Origin: Hoeflea_A sp040932035
Lineage (GTDB): Bacteria; Pseudomonadota; Alphaproteobacteria; Rhizobiales; Rhizobiaceae
Reading direction: 5' to 3'
Assembly: GCF_040932035.1 (NCBI RefSeq)
Contig: NZ_JBFRBB010000002.1
Coordinates: forward strand, 930,001-994,000
Length of the DNA: 64,000 nt
A model generated the notes under the pieces. It was not told the origin of the DNA and did not search any database. It saw nothing but the letters and a program-made list of their open reading frames with translations. The position numbers and the translations under genes are program-made. Positions 1 through 7,436 of the stretch are shown here, piece by piece; within the stretch, counting starts at the first letter, position 1; each line of letters begins with the position of its first letter.

Positions 1-141
1 CCGGATCCGCAGCCCGCCCGCGCCCATAATCCGTCAACCGGCCCTCTCGCCGCCGATGGCGGCGCAGCCCCTTCCCGATCCTTGTGCCGGCACCACCCCG
101 TCAGGGAGCAAGGCCGTGGTTCCGGCTAAGATGAAAAGAGC
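1..141. other. Window-edge sequence, unassigned
   Basis: One forward frame is open from the first base to a TAA at 127-129 and could be the tail of a gene that starts outside the window, but its 42 residues are low-complexity and match nothing I recognise. An imperfect stem (86-96 with 116-126, one mismatch, 19-nt loop) lies inside it without a T-tract. I see no safe gene here. Confidence 0.3.
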
Positions 142-1155
142 CTATAGATGTACCGTTTCGCCCTCCTCCGCCGACTTGGCGATGGCTTCCAGCACTTCAA
201 TATTGTGCACCATCTCTTCTGCTGTGTAGGGATAGTCCGCGGTACCGCGGATCGCTGCGGCAAACGCTTCGAGATTGGCAACAACCGTATCGGTCCACTC
301 AAACCGCTCGGTTTTCATCGGCGCACCGGTGCGCGCCAGAATGAGTTCGGCAATGCCGCCCGGCGTATCGGGATGGGTATCGTTTCGCACCTCAACCCAC
401 TGATCCGATCCGAAAACATGAAAGCGAATGAAATGCGGTGTGGCCAGAACGGCGCTCAGGCTTGCGGTCATGCCGGCTTCGAAACCGAGCTGTACCGTCA
501 CCACGTCGCCGGTCTCCCAGCCGAGAATACGGTCGGCGGTCAATGCCTGCACCGTGCGCACCCGGCCAAACAGCGAAATGTAGAGATCGCTCAGGTGAAT
601 GCCCATCGCGGTCATGCCGGCCGCAGGCGACACCGCCTTTGAAGTCCGCCAGTCGCCGGCGGGAACATTGATCAGCTTGTCGTGGCTGAACGCCGCCTCG
701 GCATGCATGATCGTGCCGAGTGCGCCGTCCTCGACCAGTTTGCGGACCCGCTGCAGCGCCGGCTCGAAACGGCGTTCGTGGCCTATTCCAAGAACAACGC
801 CCGCTGCTTCGCAGGCGGCAACCGACCGGCGGGCGCTTTGCCCGGTGAGACCCAGGGGTTTTTCGCAGAAAACATGTTTCCCGGAAGCCGCCGAGGCAAC
901 CACCTGCTCCTCATGCATCGTGTTGGGCGTCGTCAAAATGATCGCGTCAATGTCGGCATCGCTCAGCGCGTCTTCAAATGCAGCCACCGTACGCACGCCA
1001 TGTTCACCGGCCAAACTGCGCCGCTCTTCAGAAGGATCGATGACGAGAACCGGGCAAATGAGTTCATTTTCGGCAAGACGCCGGACCATATGCTGGCCCC
1101 ACCAGCCATAGCCGGCAATTGCGACATTGATCCTGTCGGAATTCTCACTCCGCAT
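142..1155 (-). CDS. Gfo/Idh/MocA family NAD(P)-dependent oxidoreductase
   Basis: A 337-residue sugar- or cyclitol-type dehydrogenase, predicted to be cytoplasmic. The N-terminal Rossmann fold shows the dinucleotide loop GYGWWG at residues 15-20 and the family's EKP motif at 98-100, where the lysine is the usual catalytic residue; a GIHLSD segment near residue 185 fits the second-domain active-site histidine. The ATG at 1155 is preceded by GGGGAG five bases upstream. It is the first of three paralogues of this family in the region, each beside a transport or monooxygenase gene. A flavin reductase starts 43 bp upstream on the same strand, so the two may be cotranscribed. The substrate cannot be read from sequence. 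Confidence 0.88.
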   Translation of the reverse strand: MRSENSDRINVAIAGYGWWGQHMVRRLAENELICPVLVIDPSEERRSLAGEHGVRTVAAFEDALSDADIDAIILTTPNTMHEEQVVASAASGKHVFCEKPLGLTGQSARRSVAACEAAGVVLGIGHERRFEPALQRVRKLVEDGALGTIMHAEAAFSHDKLINVPAGDWRTSKAVSPAAGMTAMGIHLSDLYISLFGRVRTVQALTADRILGWETGDVVTVQLGFEAGMTASLSAVLATPHFIRFHVFGSDQWVEVRNDTHPDTPGGIAELILARTGAPMKTERFEWTDTVVANLEAFAAAIRGTADYPYTAEEMVHNIEVLEAIAKSAEEGETVHL

Positions 1156-1188
1156 CAGCTCTCCCCGTTTGTTGTAATTGTTGCGCGC

Positions 1189-1698
1189 TCAGGCTGCCGC
1201 ATCGGATAGATGGGTAAACTGGCCCCGGTGGAACACCAGCGGCTGCTTCTCGAAGGTCGAAATGCCGACAACCTCGCCGAGATAGATTTCGTGGTCACCG
1301 CCATCATAGCGCCTGTATGTCCTGCATTCGAGCTGCGCATGAACGCCATTGATGAGCGGCACATTCTCAAACCCGGGTCGAAAAGCCACGTTTTGGAATT
1401 TGTTGTCCGCGGGCCGGGCAAACTGCATGCACAGTTCGCGCTGGTCTTTCGCCAGAATGTTGATGGCAAAACTGCTGTATCTGCGGAAAGCGTCGAAGCT
1501 CGGTGCGTTGCGTGCCAGGCTCCACAATATCAGCGGCGGTGCAAGCGATACCGAATTGAACGAATTGATCGTCAATCCAACCGGCGCGCCTGCGTCTCCA
1601 ACCGTGGTAACGACGGCAACGCCCGTCGCAAAATGGCCTAGTGCATCGCGCAACATGTTGCGGTCTATCTGCACTGCATTCGGGATCGTATCTCTCAT
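1189..1698 (-). CDS. Flavin reductase domain protein (HpaC/FlRed type)
   Basis: A 169-residue protein of the NAD(P)H:flavin oxidoreductase-like, FMN-binding split-barrel family. It matches the small reductase component of two-component flavin-dependent monooxygenases: an N-terminal FATGVAVVTT strand, the NSFNSVSLAPPLILW segment, and a C-terminal HRGQFTHL tail. Such enzymes make free reduced flavin for a partner monooxygenase. The natural partner is the luciferase-like protein transcribed divergently 225 bp away. The divergent spacer carries two tandem palindromes (1795-1830), so joint regulation is likely. Family assignment is firm; partnership is inferred from location. Confidence 0.88.
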   Translation of the reverse strand: MRDTIPNAVQIDRNMLRDALGHFATGVAVVTTVGDAGAPVGLTINSFNSVSLAPPLILWSLARNAPSFDAFRRYSSFAINILAKDQRELCMQFARPADNKFQNVAFRPGFENVPLINGVHAQLECRTYRRYDGGDHEIYLGEVVGISTFEKQPLVFHRGQFTHLSDAAA

Positions 1699-1794
1699 TT
1701 ATTTGCCGCCGGTTTGTTGTTTCTGGATTGCGGATTGGCCCAACAATATGGGCGCCTGGTAAAGCAAACAAATTATTTTGCATTATGCCGGCCA

Positions 1795-1830
1795 TCAGGA
1801 CTTCTGAATACAGGCCATCAGGACACCTGA
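1795..1830. promoter_or_regulatory. Tandem palindromic operator pair
   Basis: Two copies of GGCCATCAGGAC-NN-CTGAA start at 1790 and 1813, a 23-bp period close to two helical turns. Each contains an inverted repeat: TCAG-N5-CTGA (1795-1807) and TCAGG-ACA-CCTGA (1818-1830). They lie between the flavin reductase and the luciferase-like gene, as expected for a dimeric repressor or activator binding side by side. The regulator is unknown. Confidence 0.6.
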
Positions 1831-1923
1831 ACACGCCAATAAGCCAAAATCATTACGCGTTGGCGCGTAAGATCAATATGCTCGGTGCAATTCCTATCAA
1901 CCAGAAAAATATTGGGATGCACA

Positions 1924-3030
1924 ATGGATATCTCGTTTTTCACCATGCCGATCCACCCCGTCGGCAAGCCTATTTCACAGTCATTGCGTGAAGACCGGGA
2001 AGCCTTTCTGCTGGCTGACAAGCTGGGCTTTGCCGAAGGATATGTCGGTGAACACACAACGGATCTTGCGGAGAACATAACCTCCTGCGTCGCATTCCTG
2101 GCAAGCCTTGCCTATGAGACCAAAAACATCACCCTCGGCACCGGTACCGTCAACCTGCCGAACAGCCATCCGGCTGCCGTCGCCGGTCAGATTGCAATGC
2201 TCGACCACATGCTTGAGGGACGGTTCAATTTCGGCATCAGCCCGGGTGGGTTGATGTCCGACGCCGAGGCCTTCGGCAATCTTGAAAACGACCGCAACGC
2301 CATGTTCGTCGAGTGCATCAACATGATCCTGGATATCTGGGCGGGCGATGCGCCTTACGATCTCGAGGGCGATTACTGGAACATAACTACCGCGAAAACG
2401 ATGATGCCGGAAATCGGCCAGGGAACGGTCATCAAACCCTATCAGGATCCGCATCCCTTAATCGTCGGAACAGTGGTGGCGCCTTTCTCGAAGGGTGTTA
2501 CGGCCATGGCGGCGCGTGGCTGGGAGCCGATTTCGGCGAACTTCCTTCTGCCTAAATGGGTGGCAAGCCACTGGCCCAAATATGTCGAGGGCTGCGATCT
2601 GGGCAAACGCCCCGCAGATTCGGGCAACTGGCGCATCGCCAAGAGCATATTCGTCGCCGATGACGAAGAGACCGCCCGGCGCTATGCCACCGATCCCAAC
2701 GGGCCGTATGTGTCCTACTACCGCTCCATCGTCACCAAGATGAGGCGCGGAGGCCGTCTGAACCTCTTCAAGGAGGACCAGAATATGGATGATGATCAGG
2801 TCACGCTTGAAAATGTCTGCGACCAGCTGATCATCTACGGCACGCCGGAAAGCGTCACCGACAAGATACTGGCATTTCGTGAAACCGTCGGGGACTTCGG
2901 CCATCTTGTCTATGCAGGCCACGACTGGGCCGACAAGGATCTCGGAAAACGTTCGATGGTGCTGATGGCCGAAAAGGTCATGCCGGCCATCAACGATGCG
3001 GTCAAGTCCCCGGCAGCCGTGGCTGAATAA
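1924..3030 (+). CDS. LLM-class flavin-dependent monooxygenase (luciferase-like)
   Basis: A 368-residue bacterial-luciferase-family protein predicted to use reduced FMN and O2 to oxidise an organic substrate. It begins MDISFFTMPIHPVG and carries the family features: the GYVGEHTTD strand near residue 40, the ITLGTGTVNLPNSHP segment, and a C-terminal YGTPESVTDKI region. I place the start at the ATG of 1924 rather than the in-frame GTG at 1885, because the family begins at this strand. The hydrolase gene starts 1 bp after its stop codon, and a flavin reductase is divergent upstream. Together they look like a two-component oxygenase route. Substrate unknown. Confidence 0.88.
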   Translation: MDISFFTMPIHPVGKPISQSLREDREAFLLADKLGFAEGYVGEHTTDLAENITSCVAFLASLAYETKNITLGTGTVNLPNSHPAAVAGQIAMLDHMLEGRFNFGISPGGLMSDAEAFGNLENDRNAMFVECINMILDIWAGDAPYDLEGDYWNITTAKTMMPEIGQGTVIKPYQDPHPLIVGTVVAPFSKGVTAMAARGWEPISANFLLPKWVASHWPKYVEGCDLGKRPADSGNWRIAKSIFVADDEETARRYATDPNGPYVSYYRSIVTKMRRGGRLNLFKEDQNMDDDQVTLENVCDQLIIYGTPESVTDKILAFRETVGDFGHLVYAGHDWADKDLGKRSMVLMAEKVMPAINDAVKSPAAVAE

Positions 3031-3031
3031 A

Positions 3032-3835
3032 ATGTCTGTAGATAAAATTGTTCTCAACGGCGTCGCCCTGACCTGCCGCATTGACGGGGAACCCGATAAG
3101 CCGTGGCTCATTCTTTCAAATTCACTGGCCACCGATCATCGCATGTGGGAACCGCAGCTCGATGCCCTCGCCCGCACCCATCAGGTCCTGCGATACGACA
3201 CACGCGGCCATGGCACGAGCACCGCGCCCGCCGGCCCTTATGAATTCGGCCACCTTGTCAGTGATGTTATCGGGCTGATGGATGCGCTCGACATCGAGAC
3301 TGCCACTTTCATGGGTCTGTCGCTTGGTGGAATGACATCGCTCGGACTGGCACTCGATCATTCCGACCGCATCGAGCGGATCATCTGCTGCGACGGAAGG
3401 GCCGATGCACCGGATATCTATCGTCAGATGTGGCCGGCAATGATCGCCAATGCCCGGGAAAACGGCATGGGTGCACTGGTCGGACCGACATTGGAACGCT
3501 GGTTCAGCGAGGAATTCCACGAAAATCCGGCAAACCGGCAAACACTCGAGGCAACCGGTGACATGATCCGTCGCACTGATGTTGAAGGCTATGCCGGCTG
3601 CGCATCAGCCCTGATGGGGCTCGATTATCTGCCGCGATTGCCGCAGATTGCCATCCCTGCCCTTTATGTTGTCGGCGAACGCGACCCTGCAGCGCCGCAG
3701 GCGGTTATGCAAGGGATGGCAGAAGCAACGCCAGGGGCGGATTTCGCCGTCATTCCGGGAGCGGCGCATCTGTCCAATATGGAACGCCCGGATGTCTTCA
3801 ATGAGATCGTCACGAACTGGTTGCAAGGTCGTTGA
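3032..3835 (+). CDS. Alpha/beta hydrolase, 3-oxoadipate enol-lactonase-like
   Basis: A 267-residue alpha/beta-hydrolase resembling PcaD. The catalytic triad is visible: nucleophile Ser97 in GLSLGG, an acid in the VGERDPAAP segment, and histidine in GAAHLSNMERP near the C-terminus. DTRGHGTS near residue 56 is also typical of PcaD-like lactonases. The ATG at 3032 lies one base after the stop of the luciferase-like gene, so translation is probably coupled. A lactone or ester produced by Baeyer-Villiger-type oxygenation would be a logical substrate, but this is inference. The gene meets the LysR gene tail to tail with only 2 bp between them. Confidence 0.85.
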   Translation: MSVDKIVLNGVALTCRIDGEPDKPWLILSNSLATDHRMWEPQLDALARTHQVLRYDTRGHGTSTAPAGPYEFGHLVSDVIGLMDALDIETATFMGLSLGGMTSLGLALDHSDRIERIICCDGRADAPDIYRQMWPAMIANARENGMGALVGPTLERWFSEEFHENPANRQTLEATGDMIRRTDVEGYAGCASALMGLDYLPRLPQIAIPALYVVGERDPAAPQAVMQGMAEATPGADFAVIPGAAHLSNMERPDVFNEIVTNWLQGR

Positions 3836-3837
3836 TA

Positions 3838-4791
3838 TCAGTCCTTGCCGGCTTTTGCGTCCGCCACGCCGAGATTGCTTCGGCAGAAGGAACAGGTCTG
3901 GCGGATTTCCTTGATGATCTCTTCGGAAAAGAGCTCGGCCGCCTGGGTCTTGGCCTGCGAGGCAGGTTCGATGAAGACATAGTCGACAACAAGCGGCGGA
4001 TTGATAATCGGATGGAGTTTCCTGCGCGGCTGGTCGATATCCGGCAGACAAAGGCACCCGGGCAGGATCGTGGTCCATTCGCTGCGTGACACCAGGTCGA
4101 GCGTCGCCATCATCGTATCGAGCTCCATGATGGATTCGATCGGCACCTGATAGGTCTCGAGATAGGTATCGATCTTTTCGCGCCGTGCATTGCTGGGCCC
4201 CGGCAGCGCCAGTTTGAGCGGCTTGCATTTGGAAAGGTCAACCGGTTCGAGATGCTTGCGCTTGGTGTTGGCGGACGTCACGAACACCTCGACATCGGTG
4301 GCGAGGTGCTCGGCCTTGATACCCGGAACCATCTTGCCGGACGGCACGATCGCCATATCCATATTACCGTTTGTCACCTCTTCGCACAAAACGGCGCTGT
4401 AGGCTTCGGTAACCTTGATTTCCACGTGTGGATAGTGCCTTGCGAAGCGCTCCAGAACCGGCGCAAGAACGGAGCGTGCGAATGTCGGCATCATGCCGAC
4501 CTGGACGCGTCCGGCGACCTGCCCTGACAAGGTCTGCACATCATTGTCGATGGCGCTGACTTCGCGAAGGATCCGCGTAGCACGCTCGTAGAGGCGGTCG
4601 CCCGCCGTCGTTGGCGTCACACCCGTTGATGACCGGTCGAACAATCGCAGGCCAAGGCGCTCCTCGAGTTCCTTGATCTGCATGCTGAGACCCGATTGCG
4701 TTGCATTGACGCGCCGGGCAGCCGCAGTAAAGGAACGCTCCTCATGGATTGCGACCAGAAACCGCAATTGGCGAAGATTCACATAAATCAT
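3838..4791 (-). CDS. LysR-family transcriptional regulator
   Basis: A 317-residue LysR regulator with an N-terminal winged helix (NLRQLRFLVAIHEERSFT..., HTH about residues 18-45) and a periplasmic-binding-like effector domain from about residue 90. The C-terminus carries a CxxC pair (residues 300-303, CSFC) that is not a standard LysR feature. An imperfect inverted repeat with the LysR look sits 9-29 bp upstream of its start (4800-4820), suggesting autoregulation. It lies between the monooxygenase-hydrolase pair and the AEC exporter, on the same strand as the exporter and TTT genes. Confidence 0.9.
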   Translation of the reverse strand: MIYVNLRQLRFLVAIHEERSFTAAARRVNATQSGLSMQIKELEERLGLRLFDRSSTGVTPTTAGDRLYERATRILREVSAIDNDVQTLSGQVAGRVQVGMMPTFARSVLAPVLERFARHYPHVEIKVTEAYSAVLCEEVTNGNMDMAIVPSGKMVPGIKAEHLATDVEVFVTSANTKRKHLEPVDLSKCKPLKLALPGPSNARREKIDTYLETYQVPIESIMELDTMMATLDLVSRSEWTTILPGCLCLPDIDQPRRKLHPIINPPLVVDYVFIEPASQAKTQAAELFSEEIIKEIRQTCSFCRSNLGVADAKAGKD

Positions 4792-4799
4792 GTGACCGT

Positions 4800-4820
4800 A
4801 TAGCTATCCCTGATAGTTAT
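4800..4820. promoter_or_regulatory. Probable LysR operator
   Basis: Nine-base arms ATAGCTATC and GATAGTTAT (one mismatch) flank a 3-bp spacer immediately upstream of the LysR start at 4791. The site fits negative autoregulation by that protein. Confidence 0.5.
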
Positions 4821-4872
4821 CATTATTACTGATATCTTTTACAACACCCTCCGATCGCCCGCAACGCGGAAT

Positions 4873-5769
4873 TCAAGGCATCTGTCCCGACACCGCATAG
4901 GCTGACCACAATATCGCCGGCAGCATAATGAAGGTCAGAAGCGTCGACACGACAACGGCACCGGCAACCTGGCGCGCATCCGCCCGGTAGCGCTCGGCAA
5001 ACACATAATTGACGATCGCCGTCGGCATCGTCGCCAGCAGAAACACCGTTCCGGCCTCGATGCCGGTCAGCGACAGCGCCGCGATCACGATGAGACTGGT
5101 CGGCAGACCAATACCGAGGCGCGCGATTGCAATGACGATCGCCGGCTTCAGGTCCGAAACCGACAGGCGCGCAAGCGATGTGCCGAGCAATATCAGCATC
5201 GCTGGTATCATCATGCCGCCCAGCAAATCGGTTGTCGTTGCAGCAATCACCGGTACTTTTATTCCGGTACCGACCACCACACCGACCAGAATGATCGAAT
5301 AGACCAGCGGCTGGTGCATGAGATCGCGCACCCGGTAAAACCCCGATGAAATGGCCGCCCCGACGGTGTACTGCAAAAGCGCGATAACAAAAAAATACGA
5401 AACCCCCAGCGCAAGACCGGTTTCCCCAAAAGCCAGCAGCACCAGCGGCAGGCCTATGTTGCCGGAATTGGGCATGATCAGGCTCGGCAGAAACGTCCGG
5501 TAGGACATGCCGGCTATTTTCAGAACGGCCAGTCCGAAGAGCGCGGCGGTCGACACGCACAGGACGGCGGCAATCGCCATTTTGAGGACGGTTGCGCCAT
5601 CGATGTCGAGCGATGTCAGCGTCGAGAATATCAGGCAGGGCGTAGCCACAAGCAATACAAGTGAACTGATCGTGGCTGTATCGATCTGCAGTTTTGAACG
5701 GCCGAGAACATATCCGACAAAAGTCATGACGAATATCGGACCAACCACATTCAAAATCTGACCGTACAT
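4873..5769 (-). CDS. AEC-family transporter (auxin efflux carrier type)
   Basis: A 298-residue integral membrane protein of the AEC superfamily, with about ten hydrophobic segments in two blocks. It shows the family's polar NSGNIGLPL segment near residue 106 and a second-half GTSLARLS loop. Bacterial members export or import organic acids such as malate or malonate. It starts at the ATG of 5769, 109 bp beyond the OsmC gene on the same strand, and continues the run of minus-strand genes that begins at the TTT transporter. Substrate is not determinable, but an organic anion matching the TTT cargo is plausible. Confidence 0.88.
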   Translation of the reverse strand: MYGQILNVVGPIFVMTFVGYVLGRSKLQIDTATISSLVLLVATPCLIFSTLTSLDIDGATVLKMAIAAVLCVSTAALFGLAVLKIAGMSYRTFLPSLIMPNSGNIGLPLVLLAFGETGLALGVSYFFVIALLQYTVGAAISSGFYRVRDLMHQPLVYSIILVGVVVGTGIKVPVIAATTTDLLGGMMIPAMLILLGTSLARLSVSDLKPAIVIAIARLGIGLPTSLIVIAALSLTGIEAGTVFLLATMPTAIVNYVFAERYRADARQVAGAVVVSTLLTFIMLPAILWSAYAVSGQMP

Positions 5770-5878
5770 ATACCCGCCTTGCTGTGCAGCTTGCCGGGCG
5801 GTCCGAGGAAAACACCCGTCTAACCGGTGGAATCAGAACGTTGTCATCACCAACCTCGGGGCGACGATAGGTGCGGCA

Positions 5879-6364
5879 TCAGCTCATTTCAAACACCGGC
5901 TGCGCAATTCCGTTGACCGTCCATTTTTCAACGACCTCGGTACCCGATTGCTGCAACATTTTGGACACCGCGCAATGGTGGCGCAGATCCATCATGACCC
6001 GGTTAATCGCCTCTTCCGGTCCGCTGGTTTCAACAGCGATGTTGATTGTCACCTTCGGGAAGGGAATGTCGATCGGCTCGATCAGCCGTGTGCCTCGGCT
6101 GTCCATTGTTGTCAGGATATCGATATCCATCGCATCAAAGGACGTTCCGTGATGTGCGGCCAGCTTGTTGGCGATCACATGCGTGCACCCCGCAAGCCCG
6201 GCCATAACCAGTTCCACCGGCATGGGCCCTTCATTGGTTCCGCCGCGCTCGATGGGCTCATCAATGATCGTGTCGAATGTGCGTGACGAAGCAACACTGC
6301 GCGTCGAGGACTGTGCGGCTGCCTTGGTCTTGAAGTTCCAGATCGGCTTTTCTTTGATCTTCAT
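5879..6364 (-). CDS. OsmC-family protein
   Basis: A 161-residue OsmC/Ohr-superfamily protein, normally a thiol peroxidase for organic hydroperoxides or fatty-acid peroxides. The two conserved redox cysteines are present, Cys60 in the AGLAGCTH helix and Cys131 in RHHCAVSKM. The segment GPMPVELVMAG before Cys60 is typical. The gene sits 66 bp after the TTT binding-protein gene, separated from it by a strong hairpin. It may protect against peroxides from the flavin monooxygenase nearby; that link is inference. Confidence 0.9.
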   Translation of the reverse strand: MKIKEKPIWNFKTKAAAQSSTRSVASSRTFDTIIDEPIERGGTNEGPMPVELVMAGLAGCTHVIANKLAAHHGTSFDAMDIDILTTMDSRGTRLIEPIDIPFPKVTINIAVETSGPEEAINRVMMDLRHHCAVSKMLQQSGTEVVEKWTVNGIAQPVFEMS

Positions 6365-6387
6365 AGTGTGCGATTTCCCGATTGCGG

Positions 6388-6409
6388 TGTGCCGGCCGAA
6401 GCCGGCACA
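6388..6409 (-). other. Intercistronic hairpin with UUCG loop
   Basis: A perfect 9-bp stem (arms TGTGCCGGC and GCCGGCACA) closes a tetraloop that reads UUCG in the minus-strand transcript, framed by C and G as in the very stable cUUCGg family. It lies after the TTT binding-protein gene. No T-tract follows, so transcript stabilisation or partial attenuation fits better than full termination. Confidence 0.6.
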
Positions 6410-6430
6410 ACGACGGTTGGCATCTGGTGG

Positions 6431-7390
6431 TCAGTTCGAGGTTATGTCATCCACCAGCGCCTTGTAGTCATTGGCCTGGGCTTCCCGCATCTTCTGGTAA
6501 TCCGGGCCATCCATGAAGTCGCGGTTTTCACCGAGACGCCCCATCAGACGGACATAGGTCTTGTCCTCCTGAAGGGCTTTGAATGCATTGCGCAGTGTGT
6601 CGACCACCTCCGGCGGCGTGCCGGCCGGTGCAAGAACCACGCGGTGCATGAAGCCGGCATCGCCCTCGATACCGATCTCTTCAAAAGTCGGCACATCATC
6701 GACCATGCGCTCCGTTCCGGCAGTTGCCAGAAGCCGGACCTGACCAGTATCGAGCAGGCTGCTCAAGGTGGCCGGGAAGCCCATGGTGATTTCAGCATCG
6801 CCCTTGAGCAACGCCTGCATGGCAGGCCCGCCGCCCTTGTAGGGGATCATGTTAAAGCTGATGCCCTTGGCCTTCATGATCTGTGCAGCCGGCACGAACA
6901 GCGCGCCCCAGTTGCCCGAATGCGCCATTTTCAGTTTGCCTGGATTGGCCTTGGCGTATTCAACAACGTCGTCGAAGGTCTTGAAGGGGCTGTCGCCCCG
7001 CACCACGATACCGATCGGCGCATAGTTGACCCGGGCGATGGACACGAAATCCTCGTTCGGGTTGTAAGGCAGGTTTTCGACATGCTGCTGCAGCATGTCG
7101 ATATAGTTGTGGGTAAAGAGCAGCGTGTAGCCGTCGGCTGCCGAACTGGCTGCTTCCTGTGTACCCTTCTGCCCACCGGCGCCCGGTGTCAGGCGAACGA
7201 TCATCGCCTGGTTCAGATAGGCCGGAATGATGCTCGAAATCACCCGTGCATTAAGGTCGTGCGAGCCGCCCGCGCCCAGCGGAATGACAAGCGTAACCGG
7301 TTTTTCCGGATATTCGGCGGTAGCCGGCGACAGCAAGCCTCCAAGCATCATCGCAGCAGCGGCGAATTTCAGTAAATGACGTCTGATCAT
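6431..7390 (-). CDS. tctC: TTT transporter substrate-binding protein (TctC/BUG family)
   Basis: A 319-residue periplasmic receptor of the Bug/TctC family. It has a cleavable signal peptide (IRRHLLKFAAAAMMLGGLLSPATA) followed by the family start YPEKPVTLVIPLGAGGSHD. It captures a carboxylate, or occasionally another small molecule, for the TctAB membrane pair. I chose the ATG at 7390 because GGAGG stands six bases upstream and the signal peptide begins there; a longer frame reaches into tctA. Order tctB-tctA-tctC on the minus strand makes a full TTT operon, led by the divergent LysR gene at 9725. Confidence 0.92.
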   Translation of the reverse strand: MIRRHLLKFAAAAMMLGGLLSPATAEYPEKPVTLVIPLGAGGSHDLNARVISSIIPAYLNQAMIVRLTPGAGGQKGTQEAASSAADGYTLLFTHNYIDMLQQHVENLPYNPNEDFVSIARVNYAPIGIVVRGDSPFKTFDDVVEYAKANPGKLKMAHSGNWGALFVPAAQIMKAKGISFNMIPYKGGGPAMQALLKGDAEITMGFPATLSSLLDTGQVRLLATAGTERMVDDVPTFEEIGIEGDAGFMHRVVLAPAGTPPEVVDTLRNAFKALQEDKTYVRLMGRLGENRDFMDGPDYQKMREAQANDYKALVDDITSN

Positions 7391-7436
7391 AGTATCCTCC
7401 CGATCCTTGTGATCATTTTTGACACGCAATATCGCG

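Noticed and set aside
86..126. Stem-loop at the left edge as terminator
   Set aside because: One mismatch, a 19-nt loop and no T-tract on either strand.
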